DNA of 23,297 nucleotides from an uncultured Pseudoxanthomonas sp. (GCA_946886405.1 CAMPIO010000054.1:1-23297), one strand, 5' to 3'; positions 1-7,309 are shown, numbered from the stretch's first letter. The notes: generated by a model not told the origin, from the sequence alone. Numbers and translations: made by a program.

Positions 1-5
1 ACAGT

Positions 6-11
6 CTCCTT
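6..11 (-). promoter_or_regulatory. Shine-Dalgarno of a gene beyond the left edge
   Basis: Read on the minus strand the window ends in AAGGAG followed by five bases (ACTGT), the distance at which a start codon would follow just outside the window. This suggests that the minus-strand operon goes on with at least one more gene after the YggN-like lipoprotein. The 74 bases between that lipoprotein's stop and this site show no other feature. Confidence 0.4.
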
Positions 12-85
12 GCTGCGGGAACGGGGTGGCGTCAGTGCTGCGAGCGTGTGCGGGGAATGCGCTGGACCGAACCGGCGATGGCGAC

Positions 86-754
86 TCAGAAGTTCCAGTT
101 GCCGTCGCTGTTGGCATCACCGCAGTCGTCCACGTCGGACTGGTCCATGTTGGCGTAAGGCTTGAACTCGGGAAGCGCGGTCGCGAGGGCCTGTTGCGCA
201 CCCAGCAGGCGGGGCATGCGGGTGCACAACTGCGCCACCATCGGCTTGATCTTCTCTTTGGCCTGCTCGCCGACCTGCTGGCCGATCTCGTCGCCCGATT
301 GGCCGGACAGCATGCCCTTCAACGCGGAGGCGGCGGCATCGATACCCACGCGCGCGCCTTCCATGCCGATGGCCATGCCGTCGCCGACCACGCCCAGCAG
401 TTCGCCGCGATAGGCCAGCACCAGCGCTTTCTGTTCCGGGGTGGTGGCGACCGGCTTGCCTTCGATCAACAGCTCGCCGGTCGGCGTGATCTCGGCCTTC
501 GGCTGCGATTCGCTTTCATTGCGGTTGAGCGACAGGTTCTCGCGGGCCAGGCGGTCGCGCGCGGTGGCGATCTCCTGGCGTGCCTTTTCCATCTCCTGGC
601 TGGCGTCGCCCAGTCCCTTAGCGACTTCGCCCATGGCTTCGGCCGCAATACCGGTCGGGGCGTCGCCCTGTTTGTCCTGCGCCGGTTGGCAGGCCGCCAG
701 CAGCAGGGCGGCGGCCACGCAGGCGCCACGGATCAGAAGAGCACAGTTGCGCAT
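86..754 (-). CDS. YggN-like (DUF2884) lipoprotein
   Basis: A 222-residue exported lipoprotein of unknown function. Residues 1-22 form a lipoprotein signal peptide with a lipobox LLAAC and the acceptor cysteine at position 22, so the mature protein should be membrane-anchored on the periplasmic side. Residues about 40-75 are charged and alanine-rich, probably helical or coiled coil. The middle part (about 88-155: GELLIEGKPV, then EQKALVLAYRGELLGVVGDG and an alanine/glycine-rich helix) resembles the C-terminal pattern of DUF2884/YggN proteins, which have no known activity. The end is Asp/Asn-rich and finishes NWNF. A GAGGAC ribosome site precedes the ATG. It is the last gene of the minus-strand ABC operon inside the window, 58 bases after the permease. 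The lipoprotein assignment is firm; the family assignment is from pattern memory. Confidence 0.72.
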   Translation of the reverse strand: MRNCALLIRGACVAAALLLAACQPAQDKQGDAPTGIAAEAMGEVAKGLGDASQEMEKARQEIATARDRLARENLSLNRNESESQPKAEITPTGELLIEGKPVATTPEQKALVLAYRGELLGVVGDGMAIGMEGARVGIDAAASALKGMLSGQSGDEIGQQVGEQAKEKIKPMVAQLCTRMPRLLGAQQALATALPEFKPYANMDQSDVDDCGDANSDGNWNF

Positions 755-781
755 GGGATGTCCTCGTTACGGGAAAAGAGC

Positions 782-804
782 GGGCGGCGGTGGGGGCGCC
801 GCCC
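782..804 (-). terminator. GC-rich hairpin between permease and lipoprotein genes
   Basis: GGGCGGCG (782-789) and CGCCGCCC (797-804) form a perfect 8-bp stem with a 7-base loop. On the minus strand it is followed by GCTCTTTTCCC, a short weak T-run. It could partly terminate or attenuate transcription into the lipoprotein gene, or protect the upstream message end. The weak tail makes full termination doubtful. Confidence 0.35.
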
Positions 805-812
805 GGTGGGGT

Positions 813-1811
813 TTATTCGCTTTCGCGCCAGCGCCGCAGGTAGATCGCGCCGACGATCAGGGCAATGCCGATGGCCGCACCGATCCACAGATCCGCAGAG
901 GCGAAGGCCTGCCAGCTGCGCGTCAGGTCGATGGCGTTGGCCAGTTCGTCCGGGGAGTTGATCTCGGCATGCGGGTTGGCGGCGCCACCTTGCAGAGTGG
1001 GGAACCAGGCGCCGGGCACCACGCTCGCCAGACCTCGGTAGACCACCGTGTACCAGATCAGGTCATGACGGATTTCAAGGCCCGGCAGGATGTCGGTCAT
1101 GCTGATGATCACGCAGGCCAGCACCGGCACCAGCACCGCCCACAGGAACGGCTTGCTGCGCGACCAGGCCGAGCAGAACATCAACCAGCCCACCGCCGGC
1201 AGCGCCCAGAACATGTAGACCGGCAGCGAGGCCAGCACGCCGCCAATGATGCGCAGCGGATGCGAGTGGGTGAACACCGCGCCGCTTGCCGGCAGGCCGT
1301 TGATCGAGATGGTCAGTGCCGAGATCAGCCACATCGCCACACCGATCAGGATGCCCACGCCTACCGCCAGCAACGGCGCCAGCACCAGGGCCCACGCCAG
1401 CTTGGACAGCACCATGTGCGTGTCCGACAGCGGCAGCGACTTCCAGAACAGCACGCTGCGGTCGCGACGGTCGTCATAGAGCGTGCCCAGGGCATAGAAG
1501 AACACCACGAAGGCCAGCACCACGCACGCCAGGATCACGCCGCCCAGCAGCATGCCGTCGCCGATGCCACCGACGATCTGGTGGGCCTTCTCCGGCGCCT
1601 CCTCGATGCTGAAGCCGCCGCCGTTCATCTGGCCACGTGCGGCGATGCTGCCGATGACGGCCAGGATCAGGTTCAACACCACGAAGATGCCGCCGGTGAT
1701 CACCGGGGCCCAGAAGAAGCCACCGCGGTTTTCCCAGAACTCGCGCTTCAGCAACCAGGTGAACGCGCCGGGCTTGGAGGACTTACCCAATGTCGAAGTC
1801 ACGGCGTTCAT
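813..1811 (-). CDS. ABC transporter permease, ABC-2/YtrC-like
   Basis: A 332-residue integral inner-membrane protein. About six hydrophobic segments are visible, near residues 33-55, 84-110, 136-163, 188-212, 222-238 and 308-327. The large loop at 239-305 lies between the last two. The N-terminal cytoplasmic start LLKREFWENRGGFFWAP is typical of ABC-2 type permeases. Its ATG overlaps the stop of the ATPase gene by four bases (ATGA at 1808-1811), so the two are translationally coupled and should form one transporter. The GntR/YtrA regulator upstream matches the usual ytr-type layout. The substrate cannot be read from the sequence; relatives have been linked to cell-envelope stress and peptide antibiotics. 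Confidence 0.9.
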   Translation of the reverse strand: MNAVTSTLGKSSKPGAFTWLLKREFWENRGGFFWAPVITGGIFVVLNLILAVIGSIAARGQMNGGGFSIEEAPEKAHQIVGGIGDGMLLGGVILACVVLAFVVFFYALGTLYDDRRDRSVLFWKSLPLSDTHMVLSKLAWALVLAPLLAVGVGILIGVAMWLISALTISINGLPASGAVFTHSHPLRIIGGVLASLPVYMFWALPAVGWLMFCSAWSRSKPFLWAVLVPVLACVIISMTDILPGLEIRHDLIWYTVVYRGLASVVPGAWFPTLQGGAANPHAEINSPDELANAIDLTRSWQAFASADLWIGAAIGIALIVGAIYLRRWRESE

Positions 1812-2683
1812 GCGTAGGTTCCTTTCATGATGGCGACGAACAGGTCGGCCAGGCCAGGGGTACGGGTTTCACCGAGGGCGGCGAGGTGCGCTTTCGGCAC
1901 GCCGTCGAACAGCAGCACGGTCTTGCCGAAGGGCAGGGCGCGCTCGTCGATGGGCTTCAGGGCGCGGGCCTGCTCGACCGCATCGCCGCTGGCCAGCACT
2001 TCGGTGTAGCGCTCGGCTACTTCTTCCATCTGCGACGTCAGCACGATCTTGCCGTCGCGGATGAACATCACGTCGGTGAGGATGTGCTCGATCTCTTCCA
2101 CCTGGTGGGTGGTGACGATGATGGTCTTCTGCTCGTCGAAGTAGTCTTCCAGCAACCGCTGGTAGAACTGCTTGCGGTACAGGATGTCCAGGCCCAGCGT
2201 CGGCTCATCCAGCACCAGCAACTTGGCGTCGATCGCCATCACCAGCGCCAGGTGCAGCTGCACGATCATGCCTTTGGACATTTCGCGGACGCGCAGGTTG
2301 GGCTTGAGCTGGGTGTTGGCGATGAAACGCTCGCACTTGGCGCGGTCGAAGCGCGGGTGCACGCCGGCGACGAAGTCGATGGCTTCCTTGACCTTCATCC
2401 AGCGCGGCAGCACGGCGACGTCGGCGATGAAGCAGACATCCTTCATCAGTTCGTCGCGGTCCTTGCGTGGATCCAGGCCCAGCACCTTCAGCTGGCCCTC
2501 GAACGGCGTCAGGCCGAGGATGGCCTTGAGCGCGGTGGTCTTGCCCGCGCCGTTGGGACCGATCAGGCCGATGATCTTGCCCGCCTCGATCTCGAAGCTG
2601 GTGTTGTCCAGCGCAAGCTTGTTCTTGTAGGCCTTGCGCAGGCCGTGGGCCGACACCACGGTATTGGCGATTGCGGCATTCAT
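1808..2683 (-). CDS. ABC transporter ATP-binding protein, YtrB-like
   Basis: A 291-residue ATPase that would power the adjacent permease. Walker A is GPNGAGKTT (residues 42-50). The signature is the variant MSKGM (about 135-139) often seen in ABC-2 ATPases. Walker B is LLVLDEP (about 155-161), followed by the D-loop GLD. The H-loop histidine is in TTHQVEE (about 193). The Q-loop region reads CFIADVAVLP and lacks an obvious glutamine. The C-terminal 90 residues (ILTDVMFIRDGKIVL onward) form an accessory tail. The start at 2683 was chosen because it overlaps the GntR stop by one base (TGATG); an in-frame start at 2761 would lie deep inside the regulator gene and add non-family residues. Confidence 0.95.
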   Translation of the reverse strand: MNAAIANTVVSAHGLRKAYKNKLALDNTSFEIEAGKIIGLIGPNGAGKTTALKAILGLTPFEGQLKVLGLDPRKDRDELMKDVCFIADVAVLPRWMKVKEAIDFVAGVHPRFDRAKCERFIANTQLKPNLRVREMSKGMIVQLHLALVMAIDAKLLVLDEPTLGLDILYRKQFYQRLLEDYFDEQKTIIVTTHQVEEIEHILTDVMFIRDGKIVLTSQMEEVAERYTEVLASGDAVEQARALKPIDERALPFGKTVLLFDGVPKAHLAALGETRTPGLADLFVAIMKGTYA

Positions 2684-3045
2684 CACTTGTTCCCCTTGGA
2701 TTGCAGCAACTCTTCGATGGACAGGCCCAAGCGCTCGATGCGCTCGGCAACGGCCGGCCACTCTTCGGTCAGGAAGCGCTCGCGTTCACTGCCGCGCAGC
2801 TTCTTGGACGCTTCGTCGGTGACGAACATGCCCAGGCCGCGGCGTTTCTCGACCAGGGCTTCATCCGCCAGTTCCTGGTAGGCACGCGAGACGGTAATCG
2901 GGTTCAACTGGTACTCCGCCGCCACCTGGCGGACGGAGGGCAGGGCGTCGCCCGGCTTCAGGATGCCGTCCAGCATCATCGCGATCACGCGATCTTTCAG
3001 CTGGCGGTAGATGGGAGCGCCGTCGCTCCATTGGATGGGTGCCAT
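2683..3045 (-). CDS. GntR-family transcriptional regulator, YtrA subfamily
   Basis: A 120-residue repressor-type regulator. The winged helix-turn-helix covers about residues 10-76: PIYRQLKDRVIAMMLDGIL, then KPGDALPSVRQVAAEYQLNP, then ITVSRAYQELADEALVEKRRGLGMFV, a textbook GntR DNA-binding domain. Only about 45 residues follow, helical with a leucine pattern, too short for FadR- or HutC-type effector domains. This is the hallmark of the YtrA subfamily. It starts three bases after the stop of the small membrane protein, with GAGGAG as ribosome site, and overlaps the ATPase gene. The inverted repeat at the operon promoter is the likely binding site, giving autoregulation. The inducer is unknown. 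Confidence 0.93.
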   Translation of the reverse strand: MAPIQWSDGAPIYRQLKDRVIAMMLDGILKPGDALPSVRQVAAEYQLNPITVSRAYQELADEALVEKRRGLGMFVTDEASKKLRGSERERFLTEEWPAVAERIERLGLSIEELLQSKGNK

Positions 3046-3048
3046 GGC

Positions 3049-3309
3049 TCAGCTCCTCGGACGCAGCGATTGGCCGAATGAGAAGTACGGCATGGCCAGC
3101 GATGCCCGGGCACGGCGCTTGTGCTGGCTGGCCTCCGGGGTGGTGCCTTCCCCGGTGATCTCGCGGGCATCGGACTCCAGCGCGCCAACCAGCGCGGCGG
3201 TGTCCACCTCGGACGTGCGGGCGCCGGACATGGCCGCCAGGGCGCCCACTGCCAACAGCAGGCCGCCGACGGCCAGGCTGGGCAGGGTGTGGGTCAGTTT
3301 CGGGTTCAT
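3049..3309 (-). CDS. Small hypothetical single-pass membrane or exported protein
   Basis: I do not recognise this 86-residue protein. Residues 10-29 (PSLAVGGLLLAVGALAAMSG) form one hydrophobic segment that could be a membrane anchor or an uncleaved signal. A polar, acidic stretch (DTAALVGALESDAREITGEG) follows, then a basic stretch KRRARA and a C-terminal PYFSFGQSLRPRS. It is the first gene of the operon, with an AGGGGG ribosome site before the ATG, and lies three bases upstream of the GntR gene. That position in front of a YtrA/ABC set suggests a small partner or modulator of the transporter, but no function can be assigned. The operon promoter and operator lie directly upstream, which supports a real first cistron. 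Confidence 0.78.
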   Translation of the reverse strand: MNPKLTHTLPSLAVGGLLLAVGALAAMSGARTSEVDTAALVGALESDAREITGEGTTPEASQHKRRARASLAMPYFSFGQSLRPRS

Positions 3310-3335
3310 CGGGTACCCCCCTGAGTTGGGTGAGT

Positions 3336-3359
3336 GGTGTTGTATTCAACTATAACACC
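3336..3359 (-). promoter_or_regulatory. YtrA-type operator GGTG-N16-CACC
   Basis: GGTGTT (3336-3341) and AACACC (3354-3359) make a perfect inverted repeat; one more pair (T3335/A3360) extends the arms to seven bases. Written as GGTG-16 bases-CACC, it equals the palindrome I remember being reported for the Xanthomonas citri YtrA-type GntR regulator (from memory, not checked). It overlaps the -10 element of the operon promoter, so bound repressor would block transcription. Confidence 0.72.
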
Positions 3360-3376
3360 AAAACACAGGCCGTCAA
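3349..3376 (-). promoter_or_regulatory. Sigma-70-type promoter of the GntR-ABC operon
   Basis: On the minus strand TTGACG (3376 to 3371) and TATAGT (3354 to 3349) are separated by 16 bases, both close to consensus. Transcription would start near 3342, about 30 bases before the ATG at 3309. The -10 hexamer lies inside the inverted repeat described for the YtrA operator. Confidence 0.65.
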
Positions 3377-3444
3377 CTGCCCTGAGACGTTTCGTCACCC
3401 AACTGAAGGCATACTTGTCATGTTCGCACTAGTGGAGTCGTTCC

Positions 3445-4008
3445 GTGAAGTCCAACGTATTGAAAACCATGGTTTTTGTGGCGTTTCTGGCGGCGTCTGC
3501 AACGGTGTTGGCGGCCAGTTTGCTGGATGTCAGCTACCGTCCGCTGGCCGGCAAGGCGCCGGTCAACCTGAAAGAACGGTATGCCGGCCAGGTCCTGCTG
3601 ATCGTCAATACGGCCAGCAAGTGCGGCTACACCCCCCAGTACGAAGGGCTGGAAGCACTGCACCAGCGTTATGCGGCGCAGGGGTTCGCTGTGCTCGGCT
3701 TTCCTTCCAATGACTTCAAGGGTCAGGAGCCTGGCAGTGAGAAGGACATCCAGGAGTTCTGCACGCTGACCTATGGTGTGAAGTTCCCGATGTTCGAGAA
3801 GGTCGTCGTGACCGGCGACGATGCGACGCCGTTGTACACATCGCTTGCGCGTACCACCGGCACCGCACCCGCCTGGAATTTCCACAAGTATCTGATCGGC
3901 CGCGATGGTCGTGTGGTCGCGAACTTCCCCAGCAAGACGGCGCCGGATGATCCCGCCGTGGTGGCTGCCATCGAGCGCGAGTTGAAGGCGCCCCGCGCCA
4001 TACGTTGA
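3445..4008 (+). CDS. Exported glutathione peroxidase family protein (Cys-type)
   Basis: A 187-residue hydroperoxide-reducing enzyme. Residues 1-24 look like a signal peptide (KTMVFVAFLAASATVLAA), so it should act in the periplasm. The peroxidatic cysteine is Cys60 in VNTASKCGYTPQYEGLE. The conserved glutamine is Gln94 in FPSNDFKGQEPG, and the tryptophan/asparagine pair is Trp144-Asn145 in WNFHKYLI. Together they form the GPx active site with cysteine in place of selenocysteine. Cys106 in QEFC sits 46 residues after Cys60, at the place of the resolving cysteine in thioredoxin-dependent GPx proteins, so the reductant may be a dithiol protein rather than glutathione. Start is GTG at 3445, with GGAG seven bases upstream. 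It is divergent from the GntR-ABC operon. Confidence 0.93.
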   Translation: MKSNVLKTMVFVAFLAASATVLAASLLDVSYRPLAGKAPVNLKERYAGQVLLIVNTASKCGYTPQYEGLEALHQRYAAQGFAVLGFPSNDFKGQEPGSEKDIQEFCTLTYGVKFPMFEKVVVTGDDATPLYTSLARTTGTAPAWNFHKYLIGRDGRVVANFPSKTAPDDPAVVAAIERELKAPRAIR

Positions 4009-4034
4009 TGCAGTGCCTTCGCGGGTGGCGGGCG

Positions 4035-4043
4035 TGCCACAAT
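4035..4043 (+). promoter_or_regulatory. Candidate extended -10 promoter before the FKBP gene
   Basis: TGC followed by CACAAT (4035-4043) fits an extended -10 element, about 48 bases before the FKBP start codon. No convincing -35 hexamer lies at the right distance. The 82-base gap between the peroxidase and FKBP genes could otherwise be read through. Confidence 0.35.
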
Positions 4044-4090
4044 ATCGGTTTGGCGCCGCCGTCGTGGCGCAGGTTCCAGGAGCAGAAAGG

Positions 4091-5026
4091 ATGAAGCGGT
4101 CGGTCCGCGGCGCAGCCGTGTTGTTGGCAATCTCGTTTTCGATGCTGGGAGGCAGCGTGTCTGCACAGGAAAAAACCACGCTGACCACCGAGCGCGACAA
4201 GGTCAGCTACGCCATTGGTGTGGACGTGGGCAATTCGCTGAAGCCGGTGGGTCCCTTCATGGATATCGCGGCCTTCCAGCGCGCCATCGCGGACACCTTT
4301 GCCGGCAAGCCGAAGACCATGACCGAGCAGGAAGCGCAGGCGACCGATCAGTTGTTGCGCCTGAACCTGGCCGTCGCCGATGGCCAGCCGATTCCCGGCA
4401 TGCCGCCGGGCAGCGCGCCGCCGCCGGTCGACAAGGCAAAAGTGGGGCTGTTCCTGGGTAGTTATGTGATCGGCCCGTCTTTGCTGCCCTTCAAGGACGA
4501 GGTGGATCCCGCCGTGCTGGCGCAGGCCGTCAAGGCTGTCACCACCCAAGGCGGCACGCCGCTGCTGACGCTGGAACAAGCCCAGGCCGAGATGCAGGCG
4601 TACCTCGCCAAGCGCCAGGCCGGTGCCGCGCAGCGCAACCGCGACGAAGGCGCCGCGTTCCTGGCCGCCAACAAGGTCAAGCCGGGCGTCGTGACCACGC
4701 CTTCCGGCCTGCAGTACATGGTGCTGCGCCAGGGCAACGGCCAGCGTCCGCAGGCCAGCAGCCGCGTGCGCGTGAACTACGAGGGCAAGCTGCTGAACGG
4801 CGAAGTCTTCGACAGTTCCTATGCGCGTGGCGAACCCGCCGAGTTCGGCCTCGGCCAGGTGATCGCCGGCTGGACCGAGGGCGTCTCGCTGATGCCGGTG
4901 GGCGCGAAGTACCGCTTCTGGATTCCGTCGAACCTTGCCTATGGTCCGAATGGCGCACCGGGCGGCAAGATCGGCCCGGATGCCACCCTCACCTTCGACG
5001 TCGAACTGATGGGCGTCCTGCAATAA
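4091..5026 (+). CDS. FKBP-type peptidyl-prolyl isomerase with duplicated N-terminal domain
   Basis: A 311-residue exported prolyl isomerase that should help fold periplasmic or outer-membrane proteins. Residues 1-25 are a signal peptide ending SVSA. Two related segments follow: about 37-92 (KVSYAIGVDVGNSL, then helical DIAAFQRAIADTFAGKPKTMTEQEAQ) and about 117-177 (KVGLFLGSYVIGPSL, then VDPAVLAQAVKAV and PLLTLEQAQAEM). Each resembles the FkpA/Mip N-terminal dimerisation domain. The linker NRDEGAAFLAANKVKPGVVTT leads to the catalytic FKBP fold at about 203-311 (SRVRVNYEGKLLNGEVFDSS, GQVIAGWTEGVSLM, IPSNLAYG, TFDVELMGV). Start 4091 has AGAAAGG just upstream and a direct signal peptide; the earlier in-frame ATG at 4013 lacks both. 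It precedes ugd by 44 bases. Confidence 0.94.
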   Translation: MKRSVRGAAVLLAISFSMLGGSVSAQEKTTLTTERDKVSYAIGVDVGNSLKPVGPFMDIAAFQRAIADTFAGKPKTMTEQEAQATDQLLRLNLAVADGQPIPGMPPGSAPPPVDKAKVGLFLGSYVIGPSLLPFKDEVDPAVLAQAVKAVTTQGGTPLLTLEQAQAEMQAYLAKRQAGAAQRNRDEGAAFLAANKVKPGVVTTPSGLQYMVLRQGNGQRPQASSRVRVNYEGKLLNGEVFDSSYARGEPAEFGLGQVIAGWTEGVSLMPVGAKYRFWIPSNLAYGPNGAPGGKIGPDATLTFDVELMGVLQ

Positions 5027-5070
5027 GCGGCTGATCCAATAGGGTCTTCCCACGGCCAGGAAGTCAGCGG

Positions 5071-6423
5071 ATGCGCGTTGCGATCTTCGGTACCGGATAC
5101 GTCGGACTGGTGACGGGCACCTGCCTGGCCGAGGTCGGGCATGACGTGGTGTGCGTCGACATCGACCCCGCCAAGGTCGAGGGTCTCAACCGTGGCGTGG
5201 TGCCGATCTACGAACCGGGCCTGTCGCCGATGGTGAAGGCCAACCATGCCGCTGGGCGGTTGCGCTTCACGACGGTCGCCGAGGAGGCCATCGATCACGG
5301 CGATGTCCTGTTCATCGCCGTGGGTACGCCGCCCGACGAGGACGGCAGCGCCGATCTCCAGTACGTCCTGGCCGTCGCGCGCACCATCGGGCGCGGCCTC
5401 CGGCAACCCTGCACGGTGGTGAACAAGTCGACCGTGCCGGTGGGTACCGCAGACAAGGTGCGCGCGACCATCGAGGCGGAACTGGTGGCGCGTGGCGCCG
5501 AGATCGCCTTCGATGTGGTGTCCAATCCCGAGTTCCTGAAAGAAGGCGACGCCGTCAACGACTGCATGCGGCCGGACCGCATCATCGTGGGTGCCTCCCA
5601 CGCGCGCGCGGTGGAGAAACTGCGCCGCCTGTACGCTCCGTTCAACCGCAACCACGAGCGCATCGTCGTCATGGACGTGCGTTCAGCGGAGCTGACCAAG
5701 TACGCGGCCAACGCCATGCTGGCCACGAAGATCAGCTTCATGAACGAGATCGCGAACATCGCCGAACGCGTGGGGGCGGACGTCGAGCAGGTGCGGCAGG
5801 GCATCGGCTCCGACCCCCGCATCGGTTGGCACTTCATCTATCCGGGTGCCGGTTATGGCGGTTCATGCTTCCCCAAGGATGTGCAGGCGCTGGCGCGCAC
5901 GGCGCAGCAGCATGGATACACGCCGGAGCTGCTGCAGGCCGTGGAGGCAGTGAACGATCGCCAGAAGAGCCATCTGTTCGAGCTGATACAGCGCCACTAC
6001 GACCGCGGCGAGGACGAAGGCGTGCGCGGCAAGACGTTTGCGGTGTGGGGACTGTCCTTCAAGCCCAACACGGACGATATGCGCGAAGCGAGCAGCCGCC
6101 GCTTGCTGGCCGAACTGTGGGAAGCAGGCGCACGCGTGCGGGCCTACGACCCCGAAGCCGGTCCCGAGGCGGCCCGCCTCTTCGGCGAGCGCGATGACCT
6201 GACACTCTGCGACGATGCACGCGCCGCGCTCGACGGCGCCGATGCCCTGGTGGTGGTGACGGAGTGGAAGCAGTTCCGCAGTCCCGACTTCGCCCGCCTG
6301 CACGATGCGCTCGGCGACGCGGTCATCTTCGACGGACGCAACCTGTACGATCCCGGTGAAGTGGAAGTAGCGGGACTCGCTTATTACGGCATCGGGCGCG
6401 GGAGGTCCGTGCATGCAAACTGA
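5071..6423 (+). CDS. ugd: UDP-glucose 6-dehydrogenase
   Basis: A 450-residue cytoplasmic enzyme that oxidises UDP-glucose twice with NAD+ to UDP-glucuronate, a precursor for exopolysaccharide, LPS and lipid A sugars. The N-terminal Rossmann domain opens [16 protein letters not shown]. Other family motifs are [22 protein letters not shown] and [11 protein letters not shown]. The central helix [20 protein letters not shown] precedes [13 protein letters not shown], where Cys266 is the catalytic thiol. The C-terminal UDP-binding domain includes [18 protein letters not shown] and VVTEWKQFR. Length is normal for the family. An AGGAAG ribosome site lies before the ATG. Its end overlaps slyX by 11 bases. 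No polysaccharide gene cluster is visible next to it. Confidence 0.97.
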   Translation: MRVAIFGTGYVGLVTGTCLAEVGHDVVCVDIDPAKVEGLNRGVVPIYEPGLSPMVKANHAAGRLRFTTVAEEAIDHGDVLFIAVGTPPDEDGSADLQYVLAVARTIGRGLRQPCTVVNKSTVPVGTADKVRATIEAELVARGAEIAFDVVSNPEFLKEGDAVNDCMRPDRIIVGASHARAVEKLRRLYAPFNRNHERIVVMDVRSAELTKYAANAMLATKISFMNEIANIAERVGADVEQVRQGIGSDPRIGWHFIYPGAGYGGSCFPKDVQALARTAQQHGYTPELLQAVEAVNDRQKSHLFELIQRHYDRGEDEGVRGKTFAVWGLSFKPNTDDMREASSRRLLAELWEAGARVRAYDPEAGPEAARLFGERDDLTLCDDARAALDGADALVVVTEWKQFRSPDFARLHDALGDAVIFDGRNLYDPGEVEVAGLAYYGIGRGRSVHAN

Positions 6424-6649
6424 TCTGCCCCTGCAAGGGGACCCGCTGGAACGCCGGCTGGTGGAACTGGAAACCCGCCTGGCGTTCCAGGAGCACGCGA
6501 TGGGCGAATTGAGCGACGCGCTGGCCGAGGCGCGCTCCGAGAACCAGCGCACTTCGCTGCTGCTCCGGCAGATGGTCGAAGAGCTGGGCAAGGTACGCAC
6601 GTCCCTGCACGACAGCCCGGTGGATGAACCGCCGCCACCGCATTATTGA
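6413..6649 (+). CDS. slyX: SlyX family protein
   Basis: A 78-residue small protein. Residues about 12-62 form one heptad-patterned coiled coil ([20 protein letters not shown], then [20 protein letters not shown]). The C-terminus ends in the proline-rich tail DEPPPPHY, both typical of SlyX. The biochemical role of the family is not known. The start lies inside the last codons of ugd, with GGGAGG as ribosome site, so translation is probably coupled to ugd. A gap of 36 bases separates it from the DUF2058 gene. Confidence 0.92.
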   Translation: MQTDLPLQGDPLERRLVELETRLAFQEHAMGELSDALAEARSENQRTSLLLRQMVEELGKVRTSLHDSPVDEPPPPHY

Positions 6650-6685
6650 TACGCTTGGGGCAAGGCAGTTCCCCACGAAAGACCG

Positions 6686-7309
6686 ATGACCGATTCACTC
6701 CGCGACCAGTTGCTGGGCTTGGGTTTCAAGCCGGCGCCAAAGCCCGAGCGCAAGCCGGAACGCCGTCCCGATCCCCGGCGCGACGCCCACAAGCCTGCGG
6801 CAAAGGGCGGTGCGCATCCGAAGCCCGGCCAGGGCGGCAAGCCACGTACGCCGCAGGGTGCCGGCAAACCGAAGCGCAGCCAGGAGGACATCGACCTGGC
6901 CAAGGCCTATGCCATCCGCGCCCAGCGCGAGAAAGACGAGCGTATCGAGGCCGAGCGCATCAAGCAGGAAGAAGCGCGCGTGCGTCGCGAGGCGAAGGCC
7001 AGGCTGGAAGCGTTCCTGAAGGACAAGGCGCTCAACGATGCGGATGCCGACATCGCGCGGCATTTCCCCTATGGGGGCAAGATCAAGCGCATCTACGTCA
7101 ACGCGGAACAGCTCAAAGCTCTCAACGCGGGTGACCTGGGCGTCGTGCAGCAGAACGGCCGCTACCTGCTGGTCACTGCCAGCGTGCTCGCCGAAGCCGA
7201 GGCGATCTTCGCGCCGGCCGTCGCGCTGAAAGTCGATCCCGATGCACCGGCCGACCAGGATCCTTACGCCGATCCGCAATATCAGGTGCCCGACGACCTG
7301 GTGTGGTGA
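6686..7309 (+). CDS. DUF2058 (YaiL-like) protein
   Basis: A 207-residue probable nucleic-acid-associated protein; the precise function of DUF2058 proteins is not established. The start MTDSLRDQLLGLGFK is the family hallmark. Residues 16-66 are very basic and rich in Lys, Pro and Arg (KPERKPERRPDPRRDAHKPA), and are likely disordered. Residues about 66-115 form a long charged helix with a coiled-coil pattern (AKAYAIRAQREKDERIEAER). The C-terminal domain (ARHFPYGGKIKRIYVNAEQL, then GDLGVVQQNGRYLLV) is the conserved globular part. It is longer than E. coli YaiL because of the basic region. It overlaps the start of the hydrolase gene, so the two are likely co-transcribed. Confidence 0.88.
   Translation: MTDSLRDQLLGLGFKPAPKPERKPERRPDPRRDAHKPAAKGGAHPKPGQGGKPRTPQGAGKPKRSQEDIDLAKAYAIRAQREKDERIEAERIKQEEARVRREAKARLEAFLKDKALNDADADIARHFPYGGKIKRIYVNAEQLKALNAGDLGVVQQNGRYLLVTASVLAEAEAIFAPAVALKVDPDAPADQDPYADPQYQVPDDLVW

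Larger units (their letters stand above)
3324..3404. repeat. 10-bp perfect inverted repeat flanking the divergent promoter region
   Basis: AGTTGGGTGA at 3324-3333 is the exact reverse complement of TCACCCAACT at 3395-3404. The arms are 61 bases apart and bracket the operator and promoter of the minus-strand operon, in the gap shared with the divergent peroxidase gene. The centre (3364) differs from that of the YtrA operator (3347.5), so it is not an extension of that palindrome. Confidence 0.5.

Noticed and set aside
4013..4090. Longer N-terminus for the FKBP protein from ATG 4013
   Set aside because: It would bury the signal peptide behind 26 non-family residues, and it lacks a ribosome site; ATG 4091 has AGAAAGG and an immediate signal peptide.
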